21,178 nucleotides of DNA from a virus, in the IMG/VR virus record IMGVR_UViG_3300032223_001668, positions 1 to 21,178 of that record; one strand, 5' to 3'. Below, piece after piece: positions 8,028 through 15,267 of the stretch (within the stretch, counting starts at the first letter, position 1; each line of letters opens with the position of its first letter). The position numbers and the translations under genes were made by a program. The notes below the pieces were generated by a model. The model did not search any database and was not told the DNA's origin. It saw only the letters and a list, made by a program, of their open reading frames with translations.

Positions 8028-8398
8028 TACTTTGATTCCTTATTCTTCGCCTTCCATGCTGTAGCATAAGCGATTGACTTTTCTTTATCTGAAAGGCCGC
8101 CCTTAGAATACTTTGACTTGATGTGCTTTACCATGCGCTCATACTTGTCACCTGGAGGTGCCTTCTCTGCAAGTTGTTCTTCTTTCATTCTTGCTCTTTT
8201 ACCTGAAGATACGCCAGCTTTTTGTTCTTTTCCTCTTCTTTTTTCAGCGCCAAGTTCGAGGCGATAAGCTTGTTGTCTATACGCCATTCCTACTGCTGGC
8301 TTACCGTTATCCGTATTCATTGTTGCCAAATTACGAGCCTTCTCAGCAGCTTTACTTGCTAATTTGGATGAAATTTCATCAAGCTTTTCTTCTTCCAT
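8027..8398 (-). CDS. Small basic phage protein with [L]xE-IS module (123 aa)
   Basis: The start (MEEEKLDEISSKLASKAAEK) is the same LDE-IS module repeated in the 643-residue protein. Residues 78-120 carry a second conserved block, EKAPPGDKYERMVKHIKSKY then GGLSDKEKSIAYATAWKAKN, which I know as a widespread C-terminal module in T4-like and other phages; its role is unknown. The protein is highly charged and helical, with no membrane segment. LxE sites at residues 6-8 and 76-78 fit the T4 prohead-protease consensus. The ribosome binding site is weak. The stop is coupled to the next gene by TAATG. Confidence 0.75.
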   Translation of the reverse strand: MEEEKLDEISSKLASKAAEKARNLATMNTDNGKPAVGMAYRQQAYRLELGAEKRRGKEQKAGVSSGKRARMKEEQLAEKAPPGDKYERMVKHIKSKYSKGGLSDKEKSIAYATAWKAKNKESK

Positions 8399-8419
8399 AT
8401 TGGCAGCTTCTTTAGATTC

Positions 8420-8749
8420 TTAACCCTTCTGCATCTTCTTTTCAGCAGACTCATTATCTTCTTCCATTTGGCCTTTCTTAGCCTTTAGGATCTTGAAGTC
8501 TTGACCATCTATTTTATTATTATGATTGGCATCAATCTTAGACTGATTACCCTTCAATTCTTCATTGAGAACTTCTTCTGTCTTTTCAGCAAGAACGCGA
8601 TCATATTCTGCACGGTCGCGGAAAGGCAAAGCGTTTCTAGAATGAATACCAAAAGATTCGTTAACCTGACGCTCAACATCACGGCGAATCTGGTTTTCTT
8701 GCATAACCTTTGCTACTGCTTCTACTAATGGATCTTTTCTGGTCAACAT
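8420..8749 (-). CDS. Small phage protein with EF-hand-like loop (109 aa)
   Basis: ATG 8749 is preceded by AAGGA. Residues 1-65 are helical (KDPLVEAVAKVMQENQIRRD), with LVE at residues 8-10. Residues 71-86 read KIDANHNNKIDGQDFK. D73, N75, N77, K79, D81 and D84 fit the 12-residue EF-hand or dockerin calcium loop. This 'DANHNxKIDGQDF' block recurs in many T4-like phage proteins (recall). The C-terminus is charged. Possible role: a calcium-stabilised structural or internal head protein. Function not proven. Confidence 0.7.
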   Translation of the reverse strand: MLTRKDPLVEAVAKVMQENQIRRDVERQVNESFGIHSRNALPFRDRAEYDRVLAEKTEEVLNEELKGNQSKIDANHNNKIDGQDFKILKAKKGQMEEDNESAEKKMQKG

Positions 8750-8781
8750 TTTTTTAAATTCCTTTAATGAGGGTTTATCTA

Positions 8782-8789
8782 TATTTATT
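8782..8789 (-). promoter_or_regulatory. Candidate T4-type late promoter (AATAAATA)
   Basis: Seven of eight bases match TATAAATA. It lies in the 46-base gap between the 969-residue gene and the 109-residue gene, 33 bases before the ATG. Confidence 0.4.
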
Positions 8790-8795
8790 GAAAAC

Positions 8796-11705
8796 TTATT
8801 CCTCGCAATTCCATTTGCGAAGTGATTTATTGATTCTTGAATTTGGATCTCTTGCAGTCTTGGCTGAGGTTAGCTTAGACTTCATACCTTTCATGCGGCG
8901 ACAGAATGATAGCCTGCGATTTGCCTTCTTAGAACCAGGCTTTAGCTTTGAAGGTTTAGTAGTTACGGCCAGTGATAACTTTGAGCCAGGATGGTCTTTG
9001 CGATATGCGTTGATGCCTGTTCTATTCAGACCACCTTCTGGATTTTTACCTTCTTTGCGCTGCCATGCGGGTGTAGATTCATCCATATCTTGCTTGCCTG
9101 TTTTTGGAACAGTACCCATATCACGGCCGCCTGCGGCATCCCATGACTCACGAATTTCTGTGAATGTTTTGGTGTTGTCATCGTTCTTTGTGTAAAGACT
9201 ATCCAGCTTATTTGCAGTTTCATATAGCTTTTCTTCCGCTCTATCACCATACTTCTCAATGAAACGCTCTATTGTCTTTTCGTTGAGCATCCAGTTTTTA
9301 ATAGATTCGTTTAATGGTAGAGAATAGCCCATACCTAAACCACCTGGTGATCTAACAACACCGAATGTTGGTCCTATGCCAGAGTTACCAAACTCATAGC
9401 CATATGGTGGTGGAGCATCTTCTTCTACCTTCTTCTTCTTAACGAAGCGAACCTTTTTCTTTTCATACAAAGGATTTAAATGTGCTGTATCTTGACCAGG
9501 TGTGTCTTTCGCATATAGATTAGCAAGGTCTTTTGTACCTAGCTCTCTCTTATATGTGTTTGTTCTGTCTTCACCTTCAACGAATGTCTCGAAGGCCTCA
9601 TCGACAGGTACACAATTAGGTACTTCTTTGCCGTTTTTCTTTTTCTTACCAACCATTTGATAGCCCTTCCAGCATGGATCTGGGCCCTTCATTTTCTTTT
9701 CTTCAGCTACTTGTTGTTGCTGTGGCTTTGGTACTAATTTTCCGTTTTGTGTTAGATAGGTCACAGTATTTTTTCCTTTAATTGTTGTGCCCCAGCGACC
9801 AAAACCATAATATGTCAGACCAAGGCGTTTAGCCTGGGACATTTGATCAGGTGATGGTGCTTGAGAAACTTGTTGAGTGGCATCTTGGTCTGGTGGTAGA
9901 GGTGTGGTCTGCATAGCACCACGCTGAACTGCACCACTACCAAATGCTGTAGCTTTTGCCGGTGTAAATGATTGCATGTTACGCTTCTGCAATTCATTTT
10001 GTTGCCAACCTGCTGCTTTTTCATTATTGATAGGTTGACGAGCAACAAACTTCTTTGTCATCTTAAAGATATTTTGGAACTCACCTTTAACTTTCTTTAC
10101 AACTTCAGGCGAAGCTTTGCGTAGATCATTGCTGTTATCTACTGCGACAAAGTTTTCTTTACCAAATAGTTTTTGAAGAACAGGCATTGCGGCTTGGCAG
10201 GCATCCCACTTATCTTTACGGATGTCTTCTGGTACTGTTCTACCACCTTCATCACCGCGAGCGATGTTTCTTTCTTTCGATACTTTATCGGAGGTGTTGA
10301 CAAACACCATCATAGTATCGTAACCTAATTCTTCTAGTTCTTTCTTGATGCTGGCAATCTTTTCTGGATCATCTGCGGTGCCATTGATGATAACACCACG
10401 GCGACCTGATAGAGCAAGGCGTTCACGCTCTTTGGTTAGTTTCTTGGCTTTGCCGCGAGCAACATCACGCTCAACTCTTTCAGATTCAGGCATCTTAAAG
10501 TTAAGACCAGCCTTCTTCATCAAGAACTCAAAGGCCACATCTGAGTTGATTTCTTGCAGACCCATACCATCTAGTGTCTGCTTCATTACATAATCTTTGC
10601 CTGAACCAGGACCACCAGCTAGAAAGACAGCTTTAAATGTTCCTGGGTCATTGATGCCTTCTGTTAGGGTTTCTTCAACCACATATCCAGATTTAAACAT
10701 TTCAGGATTCTTTTTAGCAAACCAGCGCATGATCTTTCCGGCTTCTGCGTTTGCTTCATTTTCGAAGGGGCTTCCTGTTGAACCTTCATAGGAAATATCT
10801 TTACCAATGCGATCATCTTCTTTCTGTTTATGATGCACAAGTTCATGAGCCACAGTTCTGAATATGTCCATCGGATGTCTATTCTTAGAAACGACAACGA
10901 TAGAATGATCAGCTGGATTATAGCCACCAAAACTATTTGTCATATCTTTTTTAGATAGATGTATTTTAGGAGATTTCTTAATGCCTAGTTTATCAGAAGC
11001 AAATTGGGTAAAGCTGTCGAGCATAGGCCCAAACTTTTCATGATTTAATTCACCAATATCTGCAACAGCATCTTCTTTAATAGCTTTTACAGACTTTGGT
11101 TTTGGTGGCTCAGAAGAAGCCATTCTTATTTGATTATAGACCTTCTTCACATGTTTTTCTGGCATACCAGGATGATATGCTCTGAAACCTTCATAGTCAC
11201 CTGAACGAGCCAGTTTCTCAAGTTTAGTTGCGCTTACTGAACGCTCAAGCTCATCTCGACTCATCTTAGTAGGATGCTCACCACTATCTCCACGCTTACC
11301 TTCTACTTCATGGACTTTCCATCTTTTGAAGTTGAAGCCTACTTTACCATTCTTATCAGCTCTACCGTTCCATTGCTGGAGGGTTTTGCGATATTCAGGT
11401 GCGCGATCAGAACCAGCCACCAGATGCAGTTCATCATGGTGTTGACCGAGACTAGCAAGATATGAGAATAGATTAGATGTTTCTGGAGTGCCTGTCTCTA
11501 CTGGATGGCCAAATACCATCTCAGCATGGGCTTTCTTTGTTTCTGGAGTGAGGGGGTGTGATGTTCCAGATAGACCGATACGAAGTTGACCGCCTGTCTT
11601 TTTAGCGATACCTTGTGCAGTTTCTATTGCTTTTTTATGCCCAATGGTAGGTATTCTGACCTTACCATAGAACGCCACGCCAGGCGTTTTCTTCGAATTT
11701 TCCAT
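8796..11705 (-). CDS. Multi-domain fusion: nucleotidyltransferase, zinc peptidase, P-loop kinase, C-terminal WQRKEGKNP domain (969 aa)
   Basis: ATG 11705 follows AGGGGA. Domain 1 (~1-190): nucleotidyltransferase-like, GKVRIPTIGH (H23 of the T/HxGH motif), LVAGSDRAPEY and SVSATK (156-161). Domain 2 (~215-335): zincin, HELVH at 287-291 with a likely third ligand in FENEANA (E317). Domain 3 (~355-545): P-loop kinase, GGPGSGK (364-370, then D instead of S/T) and Arg-rich lid residues (KERNIARGDEGGRTVP), similar to polynucleotide kinase or zeta-type ATPases. Linker 550-870 has GLTYYGFGRWG and DPCWKGYQMVGKKKKNGKEV blocks known from other phages. The C-terminus (~877-967) has TPAWQRKEGKNPEGGLN, SFCRRMKGMK and TSAKTARDPNSRINKSLRKW, which I associate with the stand-alone DUF6321 family. 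Substrates are unknown. LNE sites at ~798 and 807 fit prohead-protease cleavage. Confidence 0.85.
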   Translation of the reverse strand: MENSKKTPGVAFYGKVRIPTIGHKKAIETAQGIAKKTGGQLRIGLSGTSHPLTPETKKAHAEMVFGHPVETGTPETSNLFSYLASLGQHHDELHLVAGSDRAPEYRKTLQQWNGRADKNGKVGFNFKRWKVHEVEGKRGDSGEHPTKMSRDELERSVSATKLEKLARSGDYEGFRAYHPGMPEKHVKKVYNQIRMASSEPPKPKSVKAIKEDAVADIGELNHEKFGPMLDSFTQFASDKLGIKKSPKIHLSKKDMTNSFGGYNPADHSIVVVSKNRHPMDIFRTVAHELVHHKQKEDDRIGKDISYEGSTGSPFENEANAEAGKIMRWFAKKNPEMFKSGYVVEETLTEGINDPGTFKAVFLAGGPGSGKDYVMKQTLDGMGLQEINSDVAFEFLMKKAGLNFKMPESERVERDVARGKAKKLTKERERLALSGRRGVIINGTADDPEKIASIKKELEELGYDTMMVFVNTSDKVSKERNIARGDEGGRTVPEDIRKDKWDACQAAMPVLQKLFGKENFVAVDNSNDLRKASPEVVKKVKGEFQNIFKMTKKFVARQPINNEKAAGWQQNELQKRNMQSFTPAKATAFGSGAVQRGAMQTTPLPPDQDATQQVSQAPSPDQMSQAKRLGLTYYGFGRWGTTIKGKNTVTYLTQNGKLVPKPQQQQVAEEKKMKGPDPCWKGYQMVGKKKKNGKEVPNCVPVDEAFETFVEGEDRTNTYKRELGTKDLANLYAKDTPGQDTAHLNPLYEKKKVRFVKKKKVEEDAPPPYGYEFGNSGIGPTFGVVRSPGGLGMGYSLPLNESIKNWMLNEKTIERFIEKYGDRAEEKLYETANKLDSLYTKNDDNTKTFTEIRESWDAAGGRDMGTVPKTGKQDMDESTPAWQRKEGKNPEGGLNRTGINAYRKDHPGSKLSLAVTTKPSKLKPGSKKANRRLSFCRRMKGMKSKLTSAKTARDPNSRINKSLRKWNCEE

Positions 11706-11717
11706 TAAATCCCCTCT

Positions 11718-11753
11718 ACAGGAATAGTATTACTTCTTATTTATAATTCCTGT
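11718..11753. repeat. Inverted repeat flanking the late promoter
   Basis: Arms 11718-11725 (acaggaat) and 11746-11753 (attcctgt) are perfect 8-base inverted repeats separated by 20 bases that contain TATAAATA. The layout would suit an operator or an mRNA-leader hairpin. Confidence 0.5.
11738..11745 (-). promoter_or_regulatory. T4-type late promoter TATAAATA
   Basis: This is a perfect match to the T4 late -10 octamer on the minus strand. It lies 33 bases before the ATG of the 969-residue fusion gene, in one of the few intergenic gaps. Confidence 0.6.
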
Positions 11754-11757
11754 TTCT

Positions 11758-12372
11758 TCATGACTTATACCTTGTGCTTTCACCTGTTTCTGGGTTGACC
11801 AGATAGGCTTCTATTTCGATCTCTGGGTGAATTTTACCCAGCTTCAGCAAAGTATCTAGATTACCAGCATGGTCATCCCACATTCTAATTCTCTTATACT
11901 TACCAGAATTGATATACTTACGGATCACCACAGCTTTCGTAACACTGACCTTGGCATCCGCCTTGAGCTTCTGTAGATTACCGGCGCGTTCAATATGTAC
12001 CTGATCGATGGGGAAATCATGGTCACGGAACTTCTGTAGGAAAGGTTCTTTATCGTAGAAGTCTGAACGGGCTGTAATGATGATGGTCTTACCCTGCTTG
12101 ACGGCCTGCCTGGCTCTTTCTAGCATCTTATCGATAGGCTGAGCAGCTTTACGAAAATGTTCACCTGATCTAAACTGATCGAAGTTAAATTCTTCACCAG
12201 GTTTTAGCTTATAGTGATTGAACTCACCTGAGCCAAGCGTCTTGATGGGTTTACCATCTTTCATGATGACAACAGAAGTCTTTGATCGAAACAAGGTGTC
12301 ATCAATATCAAAGATATTAAGAAGACCTTCAGCCTCTTTTGCTTCTGCTAGATATTCATAGAAACTTTTCAT
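11758..12372 (-). CDS. HAD-family phosphatase with capsid-targeting-like N-terminus (204 aa)
   Basis: The HAD core is clear: motif I FDIDDTL (nucleophile D22, acid D24), motif II T100 in IIITARSD, a basic residue near K146 or K152, and motif IV WDDHAGN (D166, D167). The family hydrolyses phosphoesters or phosphoanhydrides; relatives include the 3'-phosphatase half of T4 polynucleotide kinase. The cap region is small. Residues 1-11 (MKSFYEYLAEA) align almost residue for residue with the T4 internal-protein leader MKTYQEFIAEA, with LAE ending at residue 10, so the enzyme is probably packaged in the capsid and trimmed by the prohead protease (inference). The ATG overlaps the stop of the ligase-like gene by four bases (ATGA), implying coupled production. 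Confidence 0.85.
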   Translation of the reverse strand: MKSFYEYLAEAKEAEGLLNIFDIDDTLFRSKTSVVIMKDGKPIKTLGSGEFNHYKLKPGEEFNFDQFRSGEHFRKAAQPIDKMLERARQAVKQGKTIIITARSDFYDKEPFLQKFRDHDFPIDQVHIERAGNLQKLKADAKVSVTKAVVIRKYINSGKYKRIRMWDDHAGNLDTLLKLGKIHPEIEIEAYLVNPETGESTRYKS

Positions 12373-13604
12373 TTGTCCCAGTTCTTTGTTGCATTGAAGT
12401 TTGTCTGTGAAAACTCTAATTGGTCAATAAGTTTGACCGCATTACCTTTAATTGTATCGACTGCCACAAAACCTTCGGGAGCCGTGACTTGATAGCCGCT
12501 GTCGGTTCTCTTAAATGTTCCTACAACACCTTTGACTTGCTCAAGCTTACGAACAATCATCAGCTTCGCATCGATGATGAGGTTCTGTAGATCGAAGATT
12601 TTCTTCAATTCATCTTTATTCTGCTTATACCATGTGAGAACGATTGTCTTTTCTTTTTGTCTCTTTAGCTTGGTGTCTTCTTTCTTAGCTTCAGCAATGC
12701 TTGCATTAAGTTTGCTTTCTACAGTAGAAATAAGACCTTGAACATGTGCAGAAGTGTTTGTTACCTTCTGACCTTCTCTAACCTTTAGATTATTCCATGC
12801 TTTGATTTGTACCTTATAGGTATCATTGACTGATATTTCATTTAGCGTTCTTGATGAAATATTTCTAAGGGTGCTACCAATCTGTGTCAGTATAGCATTT
12901 AGAGCCTGAGTTTCTTGCTCTGTAAATGTGGCCGTGCCTGTAGCATCAACAAACGAAGCATCTCTGAACCAGACATCTCTAGTCTGTTTCAGATGGCCTA
13001 TGTCAACACCAAAAGAGGCTTGCATATCTTCTAGCTTATCACCAATATAAGATGTATGCCATACAATACCCATCTTTGCATTTAGTATTTGCTTGGCTAA
13101 TCCTGAATCCGCAGGTACAGCATAGACTACAGTATTTGGTTGGAATATGATATATTCTATTCCATCTATAGTTTCTCTCTTGAGGTCTTCGCTGGTGAAC
13201 ATCATATCACCTTGAATGACACCAGTAATTCCTAGTGTTTTTAGATATCTCAAGGCAATCTTCAGCTTCTTATTCAGACCTTCACCTGGATGATTAGCAT
13301 CAATGTCAGCATCAGTGTAATTGAGTTTGGCGTTCTTGGCAAATACACCTTTTGTTCCGATAAAGAATTTACCATTCTCTGGATTAATACCTGCGAATAC
13401 GGCTGGTGCACCATCCCATTTGGTTGAAAGATTCACTCTTGCTGTCTTAGCATGACCAGCAAGCATGTCACGAAGAGACTGTAAGAAATTAATAGCTCCG
13501 CGTGTGCCTGCGACACCGCCGTTCAGAACTTCATCCTGAATGTGTTCGAGATGTAGGTTCTTACCCTGCTTATCTTCTCTAAGGAAACTTTTAAATTCTA
13601 TCAT
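12369..13604 (-). CDS. KxDG nucleotidyltransferase/ligase-like protein, probable capsid cargo (411 aa)
   Basis: I chose ATG 13604, in a TAATG overlap with the upstream stop, over an ATG four codons earlier because it gives MIEFKSFLRE, a leader like those of two neighbours. The protein matches a family I recall as DUF6267 in cyanophages. Motifs in order fit the covalent nucleotidyltransferase (DNA/RNA ligase, capping) fold: KWDG at 62-65 (motif I), GVIQGDMM at 128-135 (motif III-like), EGFV at 377-380 (motif IV-like), and VKLID at 390-394 (motif V-like). A long helical insert (230-345) separates motifs III and IV and contains LNE-IS at 254-258. The reaction is unproven; it may join or adenylate RNA or DNA ends. 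It is coupled to the HAD phosphatase. Confidence 0.8.
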   Translation of the reverse strand: MIEFKSFLREDKQGKNLHLEHIQDEVLNGGVAGTRGAINFLQSLRDMLAGHAKTARVNLSTKWDGAPAVFAGINPENGKFFIGTKGVFAKNAKLNYTDADIDANHPGEGLNKKLKIALRYLKTLGITGVIQGDMMFTSEDLKRETIDGIEYIIFQPNTVVYAVPADSGLAKQILNAKMGIVWHTSYIGDKLEDMQASFGVDIGHLKQTRDVWFRDASFVDATGTATFTEQETQALNAILTQIGSTLRNISSRTLNEISVNDTYKVQIKAWNNLKVREGQKVTNTSAHVQGLISTVESKLNASIAEAKKEDTKLKRQKEKTIVLTWYKQNKDELKKIFDLQNLIIDAKLMIVRKLEQVKGVVGTFKRTDSGYQVTAPEGFVAVDTIKGNAVKLIDQLEFSQTNFNATKNWDK

Positions 13605-14542
13605 TACTCTATCCATTCCGTGACTGCTCTAGATGCTCTTGGTTGTATAACAAATCGCGCACCTTTAAGCCCAAATTGGCTTCTATCACCTTTGTATATT
13701 GCCATCAATACTGGTTCATAATCACCAGTGATAGCTTCACCATTTTCTAGAACATGCTCTGAGGTCATTTCATAGGCCAAAGAACCATCTTTCTTGAGTT
13801 TGATATCGCCTTGTAGAACGATACTAACATTTTGCCTACCTAGATTTCTATTTGCGATGCTGAAATTGACACCATAGACCGCATACTTTTTCAATTTGGC
13901 ATCTTTGATTTTCTTGGCTATTGTTGTGGCGTTTGGCATAACAGTACCAAACTTTTTCTGTAGCTGTTGAATGAAGGTCTGAACTTCAGGATGATTTTGA
14001 ATTACATCTTCTGTCATACCACTCCATTGCTGGAAGTCTTTAGCTCTTGTACCCATCTTATATGATAACCAAACAACTTCATTACCACCATCATCTAGCA
14101 ATGCAAGGTCTGATTTTGGTGTTCCTTCCACCTTTACGCATTTTGTGACCGTATAAGAATGTTGAGCGACCTTAATCTTGACAGACTTCTTACCAGTTTT
14201 ACCCATTATCTCAGCTAGTTGCTGATTGATATTCATAGCAGTTCTCATTTCGGCGTCGATACCGGCGGCACCCTTTGCAGGTTTACCGCCAAACTCTTCG
14301 CTTTTCATGAAGCTGTTTATCTTATATGTCTTACTCTTAACCTTCGAGTCTTTAAAAACAAGCTTTCTATAATCATCTTGCTTTTTCTTTTTAAGAGTTT
14401 TTAATGTCTCATCATCATAAGCCAATACTACCTTCGTGCCACTCATAAGGGTAAGAGGTTCTTTACCTTCATACATGCTTATGAATTTATCTACACGCCA
14501 GGCGTATTTGAAAAGCTCAGGGACCGAAAGTGTTGTAGCCAT
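13604..14542 (-). CDS. Conserved phage protein upstream of the ligase-like gene (312 aa)
   Basis: I chose ATG 14542 (MATTLSVPELFKYAW) because AAAAGG lies nine bases upstream; an ATG two codons earlier is only three bases from it. No named family is certain. The central part reads GTPKSDLALLDDGGNEVVWL then SYKMGTRAKDFQQWSG, a block I recall in proteins of T4-like marine phages, usually beside the ligase-like gene. D145 with SYK (160-162) vaguely recalls a PD-(D/E)xK nuclease but lacks the acidic residue before K. N-terminal Lys-rich helix 45-80. It may be a partner of the downstream enzymes. Stop overlaps the next ATG (TAATG). Confidence 0.7.
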   Translation of the reverse strand: MATTLSVPELFKYAWRVDKFISMYEGKEPLTLMSGTKVVLAYDDETLKTLKKKKQDDYRKLVFKDSKVKSKTYKINSFMKSEEFGGKPAKGAAGIDAEMRTAMNINQQLAEIMGKTGKKSVKIKVAQHSYTVTKCVKVEGTPKSDLALLDDGGNEVVWLSYKMGTRAKDFQQWSGMTEDVIQNHPEVQTFIQQLQKKFGTVMPNATTIAKKIKDAKLKKYAVYGVNFSIANRNLGRQNVSIVLQGDIKLKKDGSLAYEMTSEHVLENGEAITGDYEPVLMAIYKGDRSQFGLKGARFVIQPRASRAVTEWIE

Positions 14543-14576
14543 TATCATATACCTTTTTTAGGTATTTAGCATATAA

Positions 14577-14602
14577 TAAAAAAGCTCCCGAAGGAGCTTT
14601 TA
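14577..14602 (-). terminator. Intrinsic terminator with C(UUCG)G loop
   Basis: A 9-bp stem (14580-14588 with 14593-14601) encloses UUCG closed by C-G, and is followed by a run of six U (14583-14578) and an AU-rich tail on the minus strand. It overlaps the stop codon of the Dps gene. It ends the accessory and tRNA transcription unit before the enzyme block. Confidence 0.85.
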
Positions 14603-15043
14603 AGACTTTTGGTTGGCAGTAGCCTTGAGCATCCATCGGTGCTTCTTATGAGCCATCATTCGGTCTTGAAGGAAATTAGATAGACCATATTGCTCTGCGG
14701 TTTCAGCCAGCTTATAAGCTTCAACCAGTGAAGTGATTACGGTTTCATTTGCGTCGATTAGATTTGTGATCATCTTTGTGGCCACAGGAATCTTATCATC
14801 TTCGTCTACCTTCGATAGTTCTTTCATGCGCTGGAGTGTGCCAGGTGAAAAAGAATCGAGTTGACGAATCTGTTCTGCTATATCATCTACTGCACCATGA
14901 ACTTCTTCATAAAGATCACCGAAGAACTCGTGATACTGTGGGAAATCTGAACCAATTACATTCCAATGATAGCCGTGTGCCTTGATATAGAATGTGAAAG
15001 AGTTGGCTAGAACCTCTTTCATCTTTTCTACGAGTTCTTCCAT
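14600..15043 (-). CDS. dps: Dps-family ferritin (147 aa)
   Basis: The length and four-helix pattern fit Dps, which forms a hollow dodecamer that oxidises and stores iron and protects DNA from peroxide. The inter-subunit ferroxidase residues are intact: H26 (in GYHWNV), H38, D53 and E57, with the spacing 12, 15 and 4 seen in Dps enzymes. The N-terminus is short (MEELVEKMKEVL), without the Lys-rich DNA-binding tail of E. coli Dps. ATG 15043 follows AGGAGAGAG. It overlaps the zinc-protein gene by 16 bases and is followed by a strong terminator. Phage-encoded Dps is uncommon; it might protect injected or replicating DNA, or the host, from oxidative damage. Confidence 0.9.
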   Translation of the reverse strand: MEELVEKMKEVLANSFTFYIKAHGYHWNVIGSDFPQYHEFFGDLYEEVHGAVDDIAEQIRQLDSFSPGTLQRMKELSKVDEDDKIPVATKMITNLIDANETVITSLVEAYKLAETAEQYGLSNFLQDRMMAHKKHRWMLKATANQKS

Positions 15044-15267
15044 TGTTCTCTCTCCTGGATGACATCTGTATTATTTATGTCCTCCTCCATTCCCCACTTT
15101 CCAATAGGGCACTCAGCTGCCATAAAAAGCGTCTTAGCTTCCATGAAGCATCCACACTTCAAACACTTATGAAATGTCTTATCATAATGTTCACAAGACC
15201 TACAGAACTCAAGTCTTCTTTCAGATACCTCAAATCTGTTTCTAAATTTAGATATTAGCTTGACCAT
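15028..15267 (-). CDS. Small zinc-binding Cys-rich protein (79 aa)
   Basis: Residues ~22-56 contain CRSCEHYDKTFHKCLKCGCF then EAKTLFMAAECPIGKW. The CxxC...CxxCxC...CP pattern should bind zinc. The same 'C..C......C..CgCfm..K......CP..kW' layout occurs in small phage and bacterial proteins (I associate it with DUF6171). The N-terminus is basic. It may be a nucleic-acid or protein adaptor; no enzyme motif was seen. ATG overlaps the glycosyltransferase stop by one base (TAATG), and the 3' end overlaps the Dps start. Confidence 0.75.
   Translation of the reverse strand: MVKLISKFRNRFEVSERRLEFCRSCEHYDKTFHKCLKCGCFMEAKTLFMAAECPIGKWGMEEDINNTDVIQEREQWKNS
15072..15079 (-). promoter_or_regulatory. Candidate late promoter (CATAAATA) before dps
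   Basis: Seven of eight bases match TATAAATA. It lies inside the end of the zinc-protein gene, 29 bases before the Dps ATG. Weak evidence by itself. Confidence 0.3.

Noticed and set aside
7525-8064. 179-codon plus-strand frame
   Set aside because: It lies opposite the Ala/Pro-rich gene, whose GC-rich codons leave the other strand open; no binding site and no domain.
8767-9195. 142-codon plus-strand frame
   Set aside because: It is antisense to the conserved C-terminal domain of the 969-residue fusion.
14560-14570. GCTAAATA as a late promoter before the 312-residue gene
   Set aside because: Two mismatches from TATAAATA; a promoter is expected after the terminator but this match is too weak to annotate.
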